This document shows positions 46,660-57,522 of a stretch of DNA of 64,000 nt, piece after piece (position 1 is the first letter of the stretch; every line of letters starts with the position of its first letter). The stretch is from Nitrospinota bacterium (GTDB lineage: Bacteria; Nitrospinota_A; UBA7883; JACRLM01): assembly GCA_016208975.1 (NCBI GenBank), contig JACQXA010000004.1:372001-436000 (forward strand), read 5' to 3'. The notes below the pieces were generated by a model. The model was not told the origin of the DNA, searched no databases, and worked only from the letters and a program-made list of their open reading frames with translations. The position numbers and the translations under genes were made by a program.

Positions 46660-47016
46660 ATGAAATTCGCCATATTGATCCACGAAAGCCCGTATAACCA
46701 CGAGGCTTCGGACACCGCCTACAACTTCACCATGGCGGCTTTGCACAAGGGACACACTGTCGAGAGGATTTTCTTCTATCACGATGGGGTCATCAACGTG
46801 TCCAACCTTGCCGAGCCGCCCCAGGACGACCGCAATATCCCCAAACGCTGGAGTGACCTGGGGACGGAGTTCAACATAGACATTGTGGCCTGCATAGCCG
46901 CCAGCAAGCGCCGGGGAATAAAGGACGGGTTCATTATGAAGGGTACCCGCATTTCCGGCCTGGGCCAGCTTACTGAAATGACCATCTCAGCCGACAGGCT
47001 GGTAACTTTCGGCTAA
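46660..47016 (+). CDS. dsrE: DsrE, sulfur-transferase subunit
   Basis: A 118-residue DsrE-fold subunit of the cytoplasmic DsrE2F2H2 hexamer, which hands sulfur to DsrC in sulfur oxidisers. The sulfur-binding cysteine is C78 (VACIAASKRRG), the same number as in Allochromatium DsrE. The frame opens at 46603, but the ATG at 46660, with GGAGAGGG upstream, begins the conserved MKFAILIHESPYNH. First of dsrEFH. Confidence 0.93.
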   Translation: MKFAILIHESPYNHEASDTAYNFTMAALHKGHTVERIFFYHDGVINVSNLAEPPQDDRNIPKRWSDLGTEFNIDIVACIAASKRRGIKDGFIMKGTRISGLGQLTEMTISADRLVTFG

Positions 47017-47043
47017 ACCGGACGGAACAGACAAGAGGGAACG

Positions 47044-47418
47044 ATGGAAGAGAACGAAAACGTAAAAAAGATAATGTTCATCATGCGCCAGGCGCCCCAC
47101 GGCTCCATATACAGCTACGAAGGGCTGGAAACGGTGCTGATAATGGCCGCTTTCGAGCAGGACCTTTCCATGGCGTTCATCGGCGACGGCGTGTTCGCCC
47201 TGGTGAAGGGGCAGGACACCTCCGCCCTGGGCATTAAAGGCTACATAAAAACATATTCGGCGCTGGAAGATTACGGGGTGGAAAAATACTACGTGGACAG
47301 GCGCTCCATGGAAGAGCGGGGGCTTAAGCCGGAGGATTTCGCCATTCCGGTGGAGGTGGTTGAAGACTCGCAGATCGCCGCGTTCATGGAAGAGCAGGAC
47401 GCCTGTATCCCATATTAA
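47044..47418 (+). CDS. dsrF: DsrF, sulfurtransferase complex subunit
   Basis: A 124-residue TusC/DsrF-like subunit with the family start MFIMRQAPHGSIYSYEGLET and GDGVFALVKGQD. It lacks the active cysteine of DsrE, as is usual. It lies 27 bases after dsrE and 17 before dsrH. Confidence 0.92.
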   Translation: MEENENVKKIMFIMRQAPHGSIYSYEGLETVLIMAAFEQDLSMAFIGDGVFALVKGQDTSALGIKGYIKTYSALEDYGVEKYYVDRRSMEERGLKPEDFAIPVEVVEDSQIAAFMEEQDACIPY

Positions 47419-47435
47419 ACAGGAGATAATTTACA

Positions 47436-47729
47436 ATGCTACATACGGTAAACAAATCGCCGTTCAACCATGGCTCACTGGACGAATGTGTCCGTTTCGC
47501 CGCCAAAGGCGCGCCCATTCTGCTTATTGAAGACGGCGTTTACGCCGCCAAAAGCGGAACGGCTTACGAGGGGTCGCTCAAACAGATCATGCAATCCCAC
47601 GAAGTGTACGCGCTGGAGGCGGATCTTAAAGCCCGGGGCGTGGCCGCTCTGGCCGATGGGGTGAAAGTGGTGAACTACGACGGGTTTGTGGAGCTGGTGG
47701 AAAAACACAAGATGATGGCCTGGGTGTAA
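47436..47729 (+). CDS. dsrH: DsrH, sulfurtransferase complex subunit
   Basis: A 97-residue TusB/DsrH-like subunit beginning MLHTVNKSPFNHGSLDECVR, with the conserved cysteine at C18, and LIEDGVYAAKSGT following. It completes the DsrEFH hexamer. A terminator follows. Confidence 0.92.
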   Translation: MLHTVNKSPFNHGSLDECVRFAAKGAPILLIEDGVYAAKSGTAYEGSLKQIMQSHEVYALEADLKARGVAALADGVKVVNYDGFVELVEKHKMMAWV

Positions 47730-47750
47730 ACCGGTTATCGCTTTTGGCAG

Positions 47751-47787
47751 GGCGGAAGGTTTTAATAAAACTTTCCGCCTTTTTTTA
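47751..47787 (+). terminator. rho-independent terminator of dsrEFH
   Basis: Stem GGCGGAAGGTTTT with one mismatch against AAAACTTTCCGCC, followed by seven T residues. It lies 21 bases after the dsrH stop. Confidence 0.92.
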
Positions 47788-47831
47788 TGGGCCCTCACCG
47801 GGGATAATCGTACAAAAGGGTTTTGGCGGTT

Positions 47832-48467
47832 ATGGATAAAGAGACACTACAAAGCCTGATCCGCGAAGGGCGGTACGAAGAAGCGCTGGCCATTTCCTGC
47901 CATGCGCCGGGGTTCGCCAGGGCGCTGATGTCTTTCCTGTTCACCGATGAGGAGCTTTTATTCTGGCGTACCGTTAAAGTATTCGGTTTGTACGCCGCCC
48001 GCGACGCGGAAACCTCCAGCCGGTTCGTAAGAAGGCTCATGTGGCAGTTGAACGACGAGAGCGGATCCATAGGCCGTGGCTCCGCCCATGTCATAGGCGA
48101 AATGGCTGTCAACAACTACGAAGTGGTGAAAACCGCCGCGCCGGTGGTGGTCCATTATCTTGAGGACGAGGGAATGCTACCGGGCGTGCTGTACGCCATC
48201 GGGCGGATAGGCTCCGTGAGACCAGAGGTCACCAAAGACGTGATACCGGAACTTGTGGCGATACTGGAAGAATACGAGGACTCACCCAAAATCCTGGGTA
48301 TGGCCGCATGGGCGCTGGGGCGGATAGGGGCGAAACAAGCCGATGTAGCTTTGCGGGGATTATTGGATAACGGGGAGCGGTTCAGTTATTACGATCCGGA
48401 GGAGGACTTGATGAAGAACGCGATGGTAGAGGAGATGGCGCGGTGCGCCCTTGAAAGGTTAGGGTAA
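47832..48467 (+). CDS. HEAT-repeat protein (DVU0298-like)
   Basis: A 211-residue helical-repeat protein with several HEAT units (GSAHVIGEMAVNNYEVV, GVLYAIGRIGSVRPEV, MAAWALGRIGAKQADVAL). It resembles the DVU0298-type proteins of sulfate reducers, whose role is unknown. The ATG at 47832 is chosen over a TTG at 47823. It lies 44 bases past the dsrEFH terminator and is convergent with lpxA. Confidence 0.75.
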   Translation: MDKETLQSLIREGRYEEALAISCHAPGFARALMSFLFTDEELLFWRTVKVFGLYAARDAETSSRFVRRLMWQLNDESGSIGRGSAHVIGEMAVNNYEVVKTAAPVVVHYLEDEGMLPGVLYAIGRIGSVRPEVTKDVIPELVAILEEYEDSPKILGMAAWALGRIGAKQADVALRGLLDNGERFSYYDPEEDLMKNAMVEEMARCALERLG

Positions 48468-48478
48468 ATCAGGCGTTC

Positions 48479-49285
48479 CTAGATTTCTTCTTCCTCCCCT
48501 CCTCCCTTTCGGGCGAGGGTAAGGCCGCGTTTGGTGGTCTTGGCGAATTCGATAAGCTCTTTCACCGCGCCGTCCTGGGCGATATCGGTTTCCACCTTCG
48601 CCACGGCGTCCGGCAACAACAGAGACGGGCTGTTTAAAATGTGGAACGCTTTCTTCACCGCGTTGCGCTCGTCCCGGGATACGCCCCGGCGGCGCATGCC
48701 TATAACGTTTATCCCCCGCGCCCGGCAGGGCACGCCGGCCACTATGAAATACGGGGGCACGTCCTGCACTATCCTGCTCATGCCGCCAACCATGGCCATG
48801 GAGCCTATCCGCACGAACTGGTGGATGCCCGCCGCGCCGCCTATCACCGCGTAATCCCCCACCTCCACATGGCCGGAAAGCCCCGCCAGCGTGGTGACGG
48901 TCACCCCTTTGCCCAGCTTGCAGTCGTGCCCCATATGGGTTTGGGTCATCACGTAACACCCCTCGCCTATCACCGTGGCGCCGTTCTCGTACATGGAGCG
49001 GTGGATGGCGGTGAGCTCGTTGATAAAAACGTTGTCCCCCGTTTCCACCCACGATGGAACATTCTTCCAGTTATATATTTGCGGGTTCCCGCCAACAATG
49101 GTGTTGGCCCCCACGTGGCAGTTGGCGCCCATCCGCGTCCAGTCCATGGAAACGCGCGGCCCCACCACGCAGTTTGCGCCCAATGTAACGTTGGGGCCAA
49201 TTATGGAGAACGGGCCTATCTGGCAACCGTCGCCAATAATGGCATTGGGATCAACAATCGCTGTGGGGTGGATTTGGGCGGCCAT
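48479..49285 (-). CDS. lpxA: UDP-N-acetylglucosamine O-acyltransferase
   Basis: A 268-residue left-handed beta-helix enzyme that adds the first acyl chain in lipid A synthesis. Hexapeptide repeats run from HPTAIVDPNAIIGDGCQIGP, with the catalytic-His region THMGHDCKLG and a helical C-terminal domain. It has an acidic tail (GGGEEEEI). It lies seven bases after fabZ in a lipid A/envelope operon. Confidence 0.95.
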   Translation of the reverse strand: MAAQIHPTAIVDPNAIIGDGCQIGPFSIIGPNVTLGANCVVGPRVSMDWTRMGANCHVGANTIVGGNPQIYNWKNVPSWVETGDNVFINELTAIHRSMYENGATVIGEGCYVMTQTHMGHDCKLGKGVTVTTLAGLSGHVEVGDYAVIGGAAGIHQFVRIGSMAMVGGMSRIVQDVPPYFIVAGVPCRARGINVIGMRRRGVSRDERNAVKKAFHILNSPSLLLPDAVAKVETDIAQDGAVKELIEFAKTTKRGLTLARKGGGEEEEI

Positions 49286-49291
49286 TGTTGA

Positions 49292-49726
49292 TTAGCCCCC
49301 GATCATGGCGGTAAGGTTCGCCTCGCAAGCCAGATCCGCCCCCACGAAAGCTTTACCATTCACCTTCCACATCCGGCTCTTGGCCTTGTCCACGTCTATC
49401 TCCATGCGGATAGTGTCGCCGGGTATCACCGGTTTGCGGAACCTTGCCCTTTCGATGGCGGCGAAAAAGATTATTTTCCCGCGTTCGCTCGGGGTGGAAT
49501 ATGTGGCCAGGGTGGCCGCCGCCTGGGCCATGGCTTCGATGATGAGCACGCCCGGCATAACGGGCCGTTCCGGGAAATGGCCCTGGAAGAAATATTCCGA
49601 GCCGGTGACGTTCTTTATGGCCACAACCCGTTTGAAAGCCTCAATCTCCGTGATCCTGTCTATCAGCAGGAACGGGTGCCGGTGGGGGATGTATTTTCCG
49701 ATCTCGTGATGTTCGATTACGCTCAT
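49292..49726 (-). CDS. fabZ: 3-hydroxyacyl-ACP dehydratase
   Basis: A 144-residue hot-dog-fold dehydratase of fatty-acid elongation. The catalytic His lies in YFQGHFPERPVMPGVL and the Glu in IEAMAQAAATL. The frame extends upstream inside lpxD, but the ATG at 49726 overlaps the lpxD stop as ATGA and begins the conserved sequence leading to IPHRHPFLLIDRI. It competes with LpxA for hydroxyacyl-ACP. Confidence 0.96.
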   Translation of the reverse strand: MSVIEHHEIGKYIPHRHPFLLIDRITEIEAFKRVVAIKNVTGSEYFFQGHFPERPVMPGVLIIEAMAQAAATLATYSTPSERGKIIFFAAIERARFRKPVIPGDTIRMEIDVDKAKSRMWKVNGKAFVGADLACEANLTAMIGG

Positions 49727-50754
49727 TCTCCGTCCGCCTTCAATTTCTGGCCCTGTTTGGCCTCCAGTTCCTTCAACCGTTTCTCCACTTTGTCCAGCCG
49801 CTGGCGGGACATGAGGAACCGGTTGTACTCCATCCGTTTCATGGCCAGCGGGCCGGAATAAACGCCGGGCTCCGTGATACTTCCGTGAACGCCCGTATGT
49901 GCCGCGATAATCGCGCCCGAGCAAACCCGCACATTGTCCGTCACCCCCGCCATTCCCCCAATCATCACGCCGTCTTCAATCACCGTGGATCCGGCCACGC
50001 CGGAACATCCGGCTATCACCACATCGCGCCCGATGGAAACGTTGTGGCCGATATGCACCTGGTCGTCCAGCTTGGCCCCGCTTTTAATGATCGTAATGTC
50101 CATGGTAGCCCTGTCCACGGTACAGCTTGCGCCTATCTCCACGTCGTCCTCGATAACCACCCGGCCCAGCTGGGGGATTTTCACATAGCGCCCCGTCTTA
50201 TCGTCCCGGGCGAAACCGAACCCGTCCGCCCCGATGGTGGTGTTGGCGTGGATGAGGCACCGGGCGCCAATTTGCGTTTCCGCGTAGATAGCGGTGTTCT
50301 CGCGGATATCCGTGTTTGCGCCGATCCGGCAACGCTCACCTATCTTCACCCCGGCGCGGATAACCACGCCCGGGCCCAGGATTGCGCCGTCTCCAATAAC
50401 TGCGAACGGGCCGATGAAAACCCCATCGCCGACGTTGACGGAAGCGCCGACAACCGCCATTGGATGAATTCCCGGCTCCGGTTTTTTCTCTGGATTCAAA
50501 AGGGCGGCGACCCTGGCGAATATCAGTTTGGGGTTGCCGGTGATAAACGAAGGCCGGTCCGCCTCCGCCCCGTTGGGGAGGATCAGCGCCCCGGCCCTGG
50601 ATTCTTTCGCGGACTTCTCAGCCTTGCCGCCGGAGATAAAGGAAATCTCATCCGGCCCGGCTGTTTCCAGCGGGGCGACCCCGGTTATATCCGTGTCGCC
50701 ACCCCCGCCGGACAGTGTCAGGCCCAGCGTCCCGGCGATGAGCCCAAGCTTCAT
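49723..50754 (-). CDS. lpxD: UDP-3-O-acylglucosamine N-acyltransferase
   Basis: A 343-residue trimeric beta-helix acyltransferase, third step of lipid A synthesis. It has the N-terminal uridine-binding domain, then hexapeptide repeats with the catalytic-His region VHIGHNVSIGRDVVIAG, and a C-terminal coiled helix. It overlaps skp (TAATG) upstream and fabZ (ATGA) downstream. Confidence 0.96.
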   Translation of the reverse strand: MKLGLIAGTLGLTLSGGGGDTDITGVAPLETAGPDEISFISGGKAEKSAKESRAGALILPNGAEADRPSFITGNPKLIFARVAALLNPEKKPEPGIHPMAVVGASVNVGDGVFIGPFAVIGDGAILGPGVVIRAGVKIGERCRIGANTDIRENTAIYAETQIGARCLIHANTTIGADGFGFARDDKTGRYVKIPQLGRVVIEDDVEIGASCTVDRATMDITIIKSGAKLDDQVHIGHNVSIGRDVVIAGCSGVAGSTVIEDGVMIGGMAGVTDNVRVCSGAIIAAHTGVHGSITEPGVYSGPLAMKRMEYNRFLMSRQRLDKVEKRLKELEAKQGQKLKADGE

Positions 50755-51338
50755 TACTTCTTGCCGCCAGCCCTGGTCTCTTCGTCGTAGATTTTCACGA
50801 TGGATTCGGTGAGGTCCACCGCTTCGTCCATGTAAAGCACGAAACCGCCCACAACCTGCGAGCCTTCGCCCTTCTCCATTATCAGGGTGTAGCCGTTCTT
50901 TTTGCCGTAATCCTTGATGATGCGGGAGATGTCGTTGACTATCTTCCTCATGGTCTGGGCCTGGATTTTCTGGAAATTCTGCTGGGTGTCCTCGCGGTAG
51001 GCGTCCAGCTCCCTCTTGAGATTCTTAAGCTCCTGCTCTTTTTCATTTATGGCTTCCGGTTTGGCCACCATCCGCTGGGACTCTATGTCTTTCTCCAGTT
51101 TCTTTATGGAGTCCAGCTTCTTTTCCAGGATGCCGCGCTCCTTTTCGGCCTTGGCCTTAAGCTCCGTAAGGGCTTTTTTGCCCGCCTCGGAGTTGTCCAG
51201 CACGGTCTGGATATTCACCCCGCCGACTTTCACGGCCTTGGTTTCGGCCTTGGCGCCGGGCGCGGCCATTAGTGAAGCGGCGAACATGAGGAAAATAGCG
51301 GTCACAAGGCCATACAAGCCTTTTTCTTTCTTTTCCAT
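50754..51338 (-). CDS. skp: periplasmic chaperone Skp/OmpH
   Basis: A 194-residue exported chaperone for unfolded outer-membrane proteins. A signal peptide is followed by a long charged coiled coil (ALTELKAKAEKERGILEKKL and on), the jellyfish tentacles. The start is ATG 51338, just past the bamA stop; an upstream TTG would overlap the GGAGGAG ribosome site. Confidence 0.9.
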   Translation of the reverse strand: MEKKEKGLYGLVTAIFLMFAASLMAAPGAKAETKAVKVGGVNIQTVLDNSEAGKKALTELKAKAEKERGILEKKLDSIKKLEKDIESQRMVAKPEAINEKEQELKNLKRELDAYREDTQQNFQKIQAQTMRKIVNDISRIIKDYGKKNGYTLIMEKGEGSQVVGGFVLYMDEAVDLTESIVKIYDEETRAGGKK

Positions 51339-51342
51339 TTTT

Positions 51343-53637
51343 CTAGAAAGCTCCTCCAATTGTGAAATGGAATTCGTTGGGGCTCTCGCCCGTTCTCTGA
51401 TCCAGCTTGAAGCCGTAGGCTACGGATATGGGGCCCATCGGCGAGAAGAAATGGACGCCGAAACCCCAGCTGTGCCTCATCTGCTCCAGGTCGTAAAGCT
51501 TGTCCGTGGTGTTGTTCTGCACATCGTCCGTCCCGTAAACGTTGCCACGGTCGTAGAACAGGAACCCTCTGAAGTATCTGGTGAACCGGTATTGTAATTC
51601 AAGGTTTAATTGCAGTAAAGCCTGTCCGCCTATGGCCTCCCCTTTTTCGTCCTTGGGGCCAATGTCGCGGATGGTGAAGCCCCTCAGGGTGGTGGGCCCG
51701 CCCAGGAAAAAGCGTTGGGTTATGGGAAGGCCTTTACCCTCATATCCGTCGGCCCGGCCGATGCGGCCATGAACCATTCCAACAAAATCCAGGAACATGG
51801 ACTGGTAATAGGTGTATTCGCCCACAAGCCTGTAATAGCGCTGGTCTCCGCCCAGCCCGGCCACCTCCACGCTACCGTAGATCTTCTGCCCGGCGGTGGG
51901 GCTGAAGGGGTCGTTGCGGGTGTCATAGGTGATGGAGGGGAAAACCGAGCCTGAATCACTGGTTCCCTCCTGCTCCAACAGGTAGGAGCTGGCGGTATCC
52001 CTGTCTATGATGGTCACTTCGTTCTTTTCGTACCGGTACCCCAGCCGCGCGTAAACATATTCGCTTAAAGCCTTGCCGGTCCGTATGGAGCCGCCGGTGG
52101 AGCGGGACTCGTAAGCGTCGTACGTGTATGACTTGTTGTAAACGTCGAACCCGCCGGATATCTCCCGGTCCATAATCGAAGGCTCGGTGAAGCTTATGGT
52201 AAAGTCGCTCCGGCGGCTGGAGGTGTCCACCGAAAGGGAAAGCTCTTGCCCCATACCCAGCAGGTTGCCCCATTTCACCTGTCCCTGGATTATGAGGTTT
52301 TCAAGGGAGCTGTAACCGACGGCGAAAGACAGCTGGCCCGTGGAGCGCTCGGCCACCTTCGTCTCGATATCTATAAGGTCTTCTTCCTTGCGGCTTCTCT
52401 GCTCGATCTCCACGGTGTCAAAGAAGCCCAGGTTGTTGATGCGCTGTTTGCTTCTGCGCAGTTTCTCGCTGTTGAAAAGCTCCCCTTCGGAAAGGCGGAA
52501 CTCGCGGCGGATGACCCTGTCGCGGGTGGATTCGTTCCCCGTGATGTTGATGCGCCCCACATATACCTTGCGCCCCTTGTTGGTGGTGATCTTCACGTCC
52601 ACCGTTTTGGTGTCCTCATGGGTCTCCACGGCGGGGATGACGTTGGCGTAAGCGTAACCTTTCTGGGAGTAAAGGTCGGTGATGTCGAAAATGTCCTGCC
52701 TGAACTGGCTCCGGTTGAACACGTCGCCGGGTTTAAGTTTTATTTTCTCCCTCAGCTCATCTTCGGAATAAACGTCGTCACCGGCTATCTCGATGGAGCC
52801 TACCCGGTACTGGTCCCCCTCCGATATGGGGAACACCACATAGATGCGGCGTTTCTCCTTGTCCACCTCAACTTCCGGGTCGAACACTCGGACCTTTATG
52901 TAGCCGTTGTCGTGGTAGAACGACTCCATTCTCAACAGGTCGGTCTTGAGGGCGTCCTTTTTATACGCTCCTGTTTCGGTAAGCACCGAATACCAGGAGG
53001 CCGGTTCGGTCTCTATCTGGCCTTTCAGCGTCCGCTCCGGGAAGGCGGAAACCCCGCGGAAATAGACCCCGCCCACGGTGATCTTCTGCCCCTCGTCGAT
53101 GATGAACTCCACATCAACGTAATTGTCCTTGAGCTTTTTGACCACCACGCGGGTATCGGAGAAATAGAATCCCTTGTTCCGGTAGGTCTGTTTGATGCGT
53201 GTCTTATCCCAGGGTATCTGGTCTTGCCGGAAGAAGGTTCCTTTCTGGGTTTTTATGCGGGCGCGCAGGATTTTCTCCTCCACTTCCTTTGTCCCGGAAA
53301 TAAGGATGTCCCGCACAAAAGGCTTTTCCTTGAATACGTAGGTAAGCGCAACGCCGCCCTGCTCTTCCTTGAGATCCAGCTGGATGTCGTCGAAGTAGCC
53401 GAGGGCGAAGAGTTTGCGGATGTCCTCGGCGGAAGAGGCCGGGTCGTACTTGGCGCCGGTCTTGGCCTGGATGTAGTACCTTACGGTGTTCCTATCGGCC
53501 CGCACGAGCCCCTTGATGCGGATATCCTTGATTACCCTGGTGTCCGGGGACGCAAAAGCCCGCCCGGGCGCAAGCGCGGACAGGAGCAGTATTAACCCCA
53601 GGGCTATGCTGGAAAAGCGGAAGGGCAATGGTTTCAT
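51343..53637 (-). CDS. bamA: outer-membrane protein assembly factor BamA
   Basis: A 764-residue Omp85 protein. A signal peptide (about 1-29) is followed by five POTRA domains (about 30-415) and a 16-strand barrel ending in the terminal Phe signature FHFTIGGAF. The lid-lock motif region ITQRFFLGGPTTLRGF is present. It inserts beta-barrel proteins into the outer membrane. It lies 18 bases after clpC and just before skp. Confidence 0.97.
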   Translation of the reverse strand: MKPLPFRFSSIALGLILLLSALAPGRAFASPDTRVIKDIRIKGLVRADRNTVRYYIQAKTGAKYDPASSAEDIRKLFALGYFDDIQLDLKEEQGGVALTYVFKEKPFVRDILISGTKEVEEKILRARIKTQKGTFFRQDQIPWDKTRIKQTYRNKGFYFSDTRVVVKKLKDNYVDVEFIIDEGQKITVGGVYFRGVSAFPERTLKGQIETEPASWYSVLTETGAYKKDALKTDLLRMESFYHDNGYIKVRVFDPEVEVDKEKRRIYVVFPISEGDQYRVGSIEIAGDDVYSEDELREKIKLKPGDVFNRSQFRQDIFDITDLYSQKGYAYANVIPAVETHEDTKTVDVKITTNKGRKVYVGRINITGNESTRDRVIRREFRLSEGELFNSEKLRRSKQRINNLGFFDTVEIEQRSRKEEDLIDIETKVAERSTGQLSFAVGYSSLENLIIQGQVKWGNLLGMGQELSLSVDTSSRRSDFTISFTEPSIMDREISGGFDVYNKSYTYDAYESRSTGGSIRTGKALSEYVYARLGYRYEKNEVTIIDRDTASSYLLEQEGTSDSGSVFPSITYDTRNDPFSPTAGQKIYGSVEVAGLGGDQRYYRLVGEYTYYQSMFLDFVGMVHGRIGRADGYEGKGLPITQRFFLGGPTTLRGFTIRDIGPKDEKGEAIGGQALLQLNLELQYRFTRYFRGFLFYDRGNVYGTDDVQNNTTDKLYDLEQMRHSWGFGVHFFSPMGPISVAYGFKLDQRTGESPNEFHFTIGGAF

Positions 53638-53655
53638 CAGATCGGCGCGGCCCTT

Positions 53656-56088
<2,433 letters not shown>

Positions 56089-56215
56089 CGGCTCAATTCC
56101 TTAGTGGTTCACGAAAAGCGCCATCCCGGAAAAGGGTGCGCTTCAAAAAAAACGCGGCGCGACGGCCATTTGCTCCCGCAACGCCATTTCCAAACATGGC
56201 GCGACAACTCTTCCT

Positions 56216-56929
56216 TTAGGCTGATTTTATCACATCGGCGCCGGTGTCAACAATCTTGCCGTCCCTTATCCTTATTACCCGGGTCATCCGTTCCGCCAAT
56301 TGCGGGTTGTGGGTAACGATAACAAAGGTTTGCCCGCGTTGTCCGTTAAGCCCGGCCATAAGCTCGAAAACCTCTTCACCGGTGGCCGTGTCCAGGTTGC
56401 CGGTGGGCTCGTCCGCCAGCAGAAGGCCGGGGCCGTTCACCAGCGCCCGGGCCAGCGCCACCCTTTGCTGTTCACCGCCGGACAATTTTCCAGGGCGGTG
56501 CGCCAGCCTTCCGGAAAGGCCAACCAGCCCCAACAACTCCCGTGCCCTTTTTAGCGACTCGTTCTTGTCCGCCCCGGCTATCATGGCCGCCAGCGCCACG
56601 TTCTCCTCGGCGGAAAACTCGGGCAGAAGGTTGTTGGACTGGAAAACAAAACCAATTTCCCGCGCCCGGAAATAGGCTTTCTCCCGTTCCGTTAGGGCGA
56701 AAATGTCCGTGGATCCATAACGAACCGAGCCGCCGGTGGGCCTGTCCAGCGCCCCCATCAGCAATAGCAGGGTGCTTTTCCCGGCGCCGGAGGCTCCCAT
56801 CACCCCCAACATCTCGCCCTGGTTTATGGTCAGGTCCACCCCGTCCAGGACCTTTATCTCCCGGTCGTCCATCAAGAACGTCCTGCTCAGGTTCTCGACG
56901 GTCATCAAAGGTTTTAAGGATTCTTCCAT
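56216..56929 (-). CDS. lolD: lipoprotein-releasing ABC transporter ATPase
   Basis: A 237-residue ABC ATPase with Walker A GASGAGKST, signature LSGGEQQRVALARAL and Walker B LLLADEPTGNLD. It powers extraction of lipoproteins with the LolC/E permease encoded two genes upstream. A kinase-like gene lies between them, with only five bases separating it from lolD. Confidence 0.93.
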   Translation of the reverse strand: MEESLKPLMTVENLSRTFLMDDREIKVLDGVDLTINQGEMLGVMGASGAGKSTLLLLMGALDRPTGGSVRYGSTDIFALTEREKAYFRAREIGFVFQSNNLLPEFSAEENVALAAMIAGADKNESLKRARELLGLVGLSGRLAHRPGKLSGGEQQRVALARALVNGPGLLLADEPTGNLDTATGEEVFELMAGLNGQRGQTFVIVTHNPQLAERMTRVIRIRDGKIVDTGADVIKSA

Positions 56930-56934
56930 CGCCG

Positions 56935-57522
56935 CTATCCGAAAGACACCATGGTTGCCCCGGCCAAAATGGGCACCATAAGGTTATCGTCTATTCTCCC
57001 CGAGTAAAGCTCCGCCAGGGTGGCCACCAGCGCCCCGGCGATGGACACGGGCCAGGCGAACCCGCCGATGAACCGCGCCACAACAAGGCACACGGCCAGC
57101 ATGGCCAGGCTTCCCTGCAAAGAGCGGCCATGTAGAAGTTTTATAGTTCCGAACCGCTTGCCGATTACCGCCGCGGCAGGGTCCCCCAGGGCGATGAAAA
57201 ACAGGGTGGACACCGCCACCGCCGGTGGAAACAAAAGAAGCGCTATGGCCGTGCCGCCTAAAAGGTAAGACACGCCGCTGACGCTGTGAGCCTCTTTTTT
57301 TTTCATGAGGAACGAAAACCTGGCCATCACCCAGGTGTTGAACCGGGGGAGTTTCAGCCGGGCAGAATCCACCCATATCCAAAGAACGGCCAGCAAAGTT
57401 ACCGCCGCAACGATCACCCCACGGGGCAAAACCTCCAGATGATACAGCGCGGGTATGATGGACGCCGCCAGGGCGTGAAAAAGTTTCCGGGGCGCGTGGC
57501 TGTCATGCTTCGGCGCTGTCAT
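56935..57522 (-). CDS. membrane lipid-alcohol kinase or CDP-alcohol family protein (DGK1/phytol-kinase-like)
   Basis: A 195-residue polytopic protein. The starting RKLFHALAASIIPALY and the later FIALGDPAAAVIGKRFGTIK with GRSLQGSLAML match the family that includes yeast DGK1, plant phytol kinase and bacterial relatives, which use CTP or UTP to phosphorylate lipid alcohols. The real substrate is unknown. The ATG at 57522 overlaps the lolC/E stop as ATGA. Confidence 0.72.
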   Translation of the reverse strand: MTAPKHDSHAPRKLFHALAASIIPALYHLEVLPRGVIVAAVTLLAVLWIWVDSARLKLPRFNTWVMARFSFLMKKKEAHSVSGVSYLLGGTAIALLLFPPAVAVSTLFFIALGDPAAAVIGKRFGTIKLLHGRSLQGSLAMLAVCLVVARFIGGFAWPVSIAGALVATLAELYSGRIDDNLMVPILAGATMVSFG

